A DNA stretch of 6,715 bases. Source: an uncultured Chloroflexota bacterium (GTDB lineage Bacteria; Chloroflexota; Anaerolineae; Anaerolineales; Anaerolineaceae). How positions within the stretch are numbered: the stretch's first letter is position 1; each line of letters starts with the position of its first letter. The notes under the pieces are model-generated. The model was not told where the DNA came from and searched no databases. It saw nothing but the letters and a program-made list of their open reading frames with translations. Positions 5,479-6,715 of the stretch are shown one piece after another. The position numbers and the translations under genes were made by a program. The DNA is taken from the NCBI GenBank assembly GCA_902795255.1, contig CADBKS010000063.1, forward strand, positions 1 through 6,715, written 5' to 3'.

Positions 5479-5940
5479 ATGTTTCATACTATCATTTTAG
5501 TTGGTAATGTAGGCCGTGATCCCGAAATGCGCTATACCCCGTCCGGTGCCGCTGTGACTTCATTCAGTGTGGCATCGAGCCGGAATTACAAATCCCAGGG
5601 ACAGACCGTCAAAGAGACGATCTGGTTCCGCGTTACCTGTTGGGGCAAGCAGGCGGAAGTCGCCAGCAATTACGTCCGCAAAGGTCAGAAAGTTCTTGTG
5701 GAAGGCCGTCTGGTCGCCGACCAGGCCGGGAACCCGCGCGTCTTCACCCGCAGTGACGGCACCGCGGCAGCTTCCTTTGAGATCACTGCCACCAATCTGC
5801 AGTTCCTGAGCAGCCGCAATGAAAACGAAGGCGGCTACAACGGCGGCAGCTCCGCCGGAACGAGCTATGCCGGCTCTTCCGATATGGGCCCCGGCGGCAA
5901 CTATGACATGGATCCGGACAGCGAAGATATTCCGTTCTAA
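5479..5940 (+). CDS. ssb: Single-stranded DNA-binding protein
   Basis: A 153-residue protein that coats single-stranded DNA in replication, recombination and repair, normally as a tetramer. Residues 1-110 are the OB-fold: MFHTIILVGNVGRDPEMRYTPSG, then TIWFRVTCWGKQAE with the DNA-stacking aromatic positions Trp49, Phe50 and Trp55, then KGQKVLVEGRL. A short Gly/Ser-rich linker (about 112-143) leads to the acidic tip DPDSEDIPF, the conserved docking site for partner proteins. A good AAGGAG ribosome site lies 7 nt before the ATG, and the TTGACA promoter is just upstream. The common Bacillota neighbours rpsF and rpsR are absent. The next gene encodes a translin-like protein 8 nt away. Length and all expected elements are complete. 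Confidence 0.96.
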   Translation: MFHTIILVGNVGRDPEMRYTPSGAAVTSFSVASSRNYKSQGQTVKETIWFRVTCWGKQAEVASNYVRKGQKVLVEGRLVADQAGNPRVFTRSDGTAAASFEITATNLQFLSSRNENEGGYNGGSSAGTSYAGSSDMGPGGNYDMDPDSEDIPF

Positions 5941-5948
5941 GGGCATCT

Positions 5949-6593
5949 ATGAGCAGAATAACGGAAATTGCCGAAGCTGCACACCGTGATTTTGAAGCCC
6001 GGACGCTTGCGCGCGATGCCGCGCTGACCCGTTCCCGGGCGCTGATCCGCCATTCCGCCAACGCGATCCGCGCGATCCACCGCAGCGAATCCGACCTGGC
6101 CCATGAACACCTGGCAGAAGGCCGGAAGATCGTCGATGACCTCAAAGCCGATCTCGCAGAATTTCCGGATCTCTATTATGCGGGCTACACCCAGGACGCC
6201 ATCAAGGAATTCTGCGAAGCGACCCTGACGACCGCCTACATCGAGAACCGTGAGATCCCGACCCCGGATGAAATGGGTGTTGTCTATTCCACCTACCTCC
6301 GCGGCCTTGCGGAAACACCGGGCGAACTGCGCAGACGGACCATGGACATCCTGCGCATGGGATATTCCGACGAGGCGGAACGCCTCCTCGGCCAGATGGA
6401 TGAGATCTATTCGATTCTCGTCACCATGGATTACCCGGATGCCGTCACCAACGGACTGCGCCGGCAGACGGACCTGCTGCGCGGCATCGTGGAACGGACC
6501 CGCGCCGACCTGACGCTGAGCCTGCGGGAAGATAAGCTGAAAGAGCTCCTCGCGAAGTCGATCGAAGTCTTCTCCGCAGCGGATAAGCAATAA
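5949..6593 (+). CDS. Translin/TRAX-family protein (putative nucleic-acid-binding nuclease)
   Basis: A 214-residue, almost entirely helical, charge-rich protein without signal peptide or membrane segment. I recognise the translin-family pattern: an N-terminal helical half (residues 8-70), then Y80-x-Q-D-A-x-K-E87-F-C-E90-A, IPTPDEMGVVYSTYLRGLAETPGELRRR (103-130), and DEIYSILVTMDYPD followed by L170-R-R-Q-T-D175-L-L-R178-G-I-V-E182-R-T-R-A-D187. The last block (R-R-x-x-D-x-x-R-x-x-x-E-x-T-R-x-D) is the family hallmark. Eukaryotic translin and TRAX form octameric RNA/ssDNA-binding shells, and TRAX is an RNase using acidic residues. Here Glu87, Glu90 and Asp175 occupy plausible equivalents, but the third glutamate spacing reads Leu93, so catalysis is uncertain. 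Bacterial members are sometimes mislabelled haloacid dehalogenase; no HAD DxDx motif is present. The AAGGG ribosome site overlaps the ssb stop, which indicates co-transcription. Confidence 0.78.
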   Translation: MSRITEIAEAAHRDFEARTLARDAALTRSRALIRHSANAIRAIHRSESDLAHEHLAEGRKIVDDLKADLAEFPDLYYAGYTQDAIKEFCEATLTTAYIENREIPTPDEMGVVYSTYLRGLAETPGELRRRTMDILRMGYSDEAERLLGQMDEIYSILVTMDYPDAVTNGLRRQTDLLRGIVERTRADLTLSLREDKLKELLAKSIEVFSAADKQ

Positions 6594-6597
6594 ATAC

Positions 6598-6610
6598 GGG
6601 GCGGTGCCCC
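6598..6610 (+). other. Small GC hairpin after the translin-like gene
   Basis: GGGGC and GCCCC around a 3-nt loop begin 5 nt after the stop codon, with no U-tract behind them. Its GGGGC arm could alternatively pair with GCCCC inside the terminator at 6639-6664. The simplest reading is a 3'-end stabilising structure. Confidence 0.4.
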
Positions 6611-6638
6611 ATAACACAAAAATGATCTGTCATTGCAG

Positions 6639-6670
6639 TAAATGCCCCGTCCGCGGGGCATTTATTTTAT
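6639..6670 (+). terminator. Intrinsic terminator of the ssb-translin operon
   Basis: A perfect 11-bp stem TAAATGCCCCG / CGGGGCATTTA with a TCCG tetraloop (6639-6664) is followed by TTTTAT. It lies 46 nt after the translin-like stop and closes the two-gene operon. Confidence 0.92.
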
Positions 6671-6678
6671 AACGGGAT

Positions 6679-6715
6679 ATGGACAATGCCGCAAAAACAC
6701 ACGATCACAGCCTCC
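6679..6715 (+). other. Possible start of a further plus-strand gene (cut off)
   Basis: Two ATGs right after the terminator open frames that stay open to the edge. One at 6679 begins MDNAAKTHDHSL; one at 6686 begins MPQKHTITAS. Only a weak GGGA-like ribosome site (6674-6677) is present and no promoter is evident. About a dozen codons are too few to identify anything. Confidence 0.2.

Noticed and set aside
6598..6664. Attenuator switch between the small hairpin and the final terminator
   Set aside because: Alternative pairing of GGGGC with GCCCC is possible, but the region lies after the last operon gene and the following gene is not established, so a simple terminator explains it.
6622..6672. 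16-codon frame MICHCSKCPVRGAFIL overlapping the final terminator, with a CHCxxC pattern, resembling a leader peptide
   Set aside because: No ribosome site precedes it, and most of it is the terminator stem itself, so the cysteines are probably coincidental.
1..6715. CRISPR arrays, tRNA or rRNA genes, insertion sequences
   Set aside because: No regularly spaced repeats, tRNA-like folds, transposase motifs or flanking terminal repeats were seen on reading both strands.

Overview
The window looks like chromosomal DNA from a GC-moderate, probably anaerobic bacterium. The best placement I can offer is Chloroflexota (Anaerolineae-like), with Bacillota (Clostridia) as the alternative. The placement rests on two things: an SSB protein with an N-terminus reading MFHTIILVGNVGRDPEMRYTPSG, and a translin-family gene directly behind ssb. 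Both are arrangements I associate with Anaerolineae. This is inference from recall, not a search.

Layout. (1) Positions 1-167, minus strand: the N-terminal 55 codons of a membrane protein that resembles the start of a DASS/SLC13-type anion symporter. (2) Positions 168-517: a divergent regulatory region containing a 27-bp interrupted palindrome (202-228) over an extended -10 promoter, a 12-bp tandem repeat with a perfect TATAAT, and a leader. (3) Positions 518-1150, plus strand: a TetR-family regulator with a CecR/YbiH-like shape. The annotated start should be the ATG at 518, not the GTG at 413. (4) A strong bidirectional terminator (1187-1212) separates the regulator from the convergent operon. 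(5) Positions 5110 down to 1245, minus strand: a complete binding-protein-dependent ABC importer of the Fe(III)/AfuABC/FbpABC superfamily, in the order binding protein (4082-5110), ATPase (2902-3978), fused two-domain permease (1245-2900). A 13-bp GC-rich hairpin sits between the binding-protein and ATPase genes, and the ATPase and permease genes are 1 nt apart. (6) Positions 5111-5478: a divergent AT-rich intergenic region with the importer promoter and leader on one side and the ssb promoter on the other. (7) Positions 5479-6593, plus strand: ssb and a translin/TRAX-like gene, 8 nt apart, closed by a textbook terminator (6639-6670). (8) The last ~40 bases may hold the start of another gene.

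How the genes work together. The importer genes form one transport system: a secreted binding protein captures ligand, the 12-TM permease forms the channel, and two ATPase copies drive it. The internal hairpin would allow more binding protein than membrane components to be made. The binding protein lacks the tandem tyrosines typical of ferric-ion FbpA proteins, so the ligand may be something other than iron, such as a phosphorylated sugar or phosphonate. The TetR-like regulator probably controls itself and the divergent transporter through the palindrome. The ssb-translin pair joins a replication/repair ssDNA-binding protein to a putative nucleic-acid-binding or nuclease protein of a family that is mostly known from eukaryotes and archaea.
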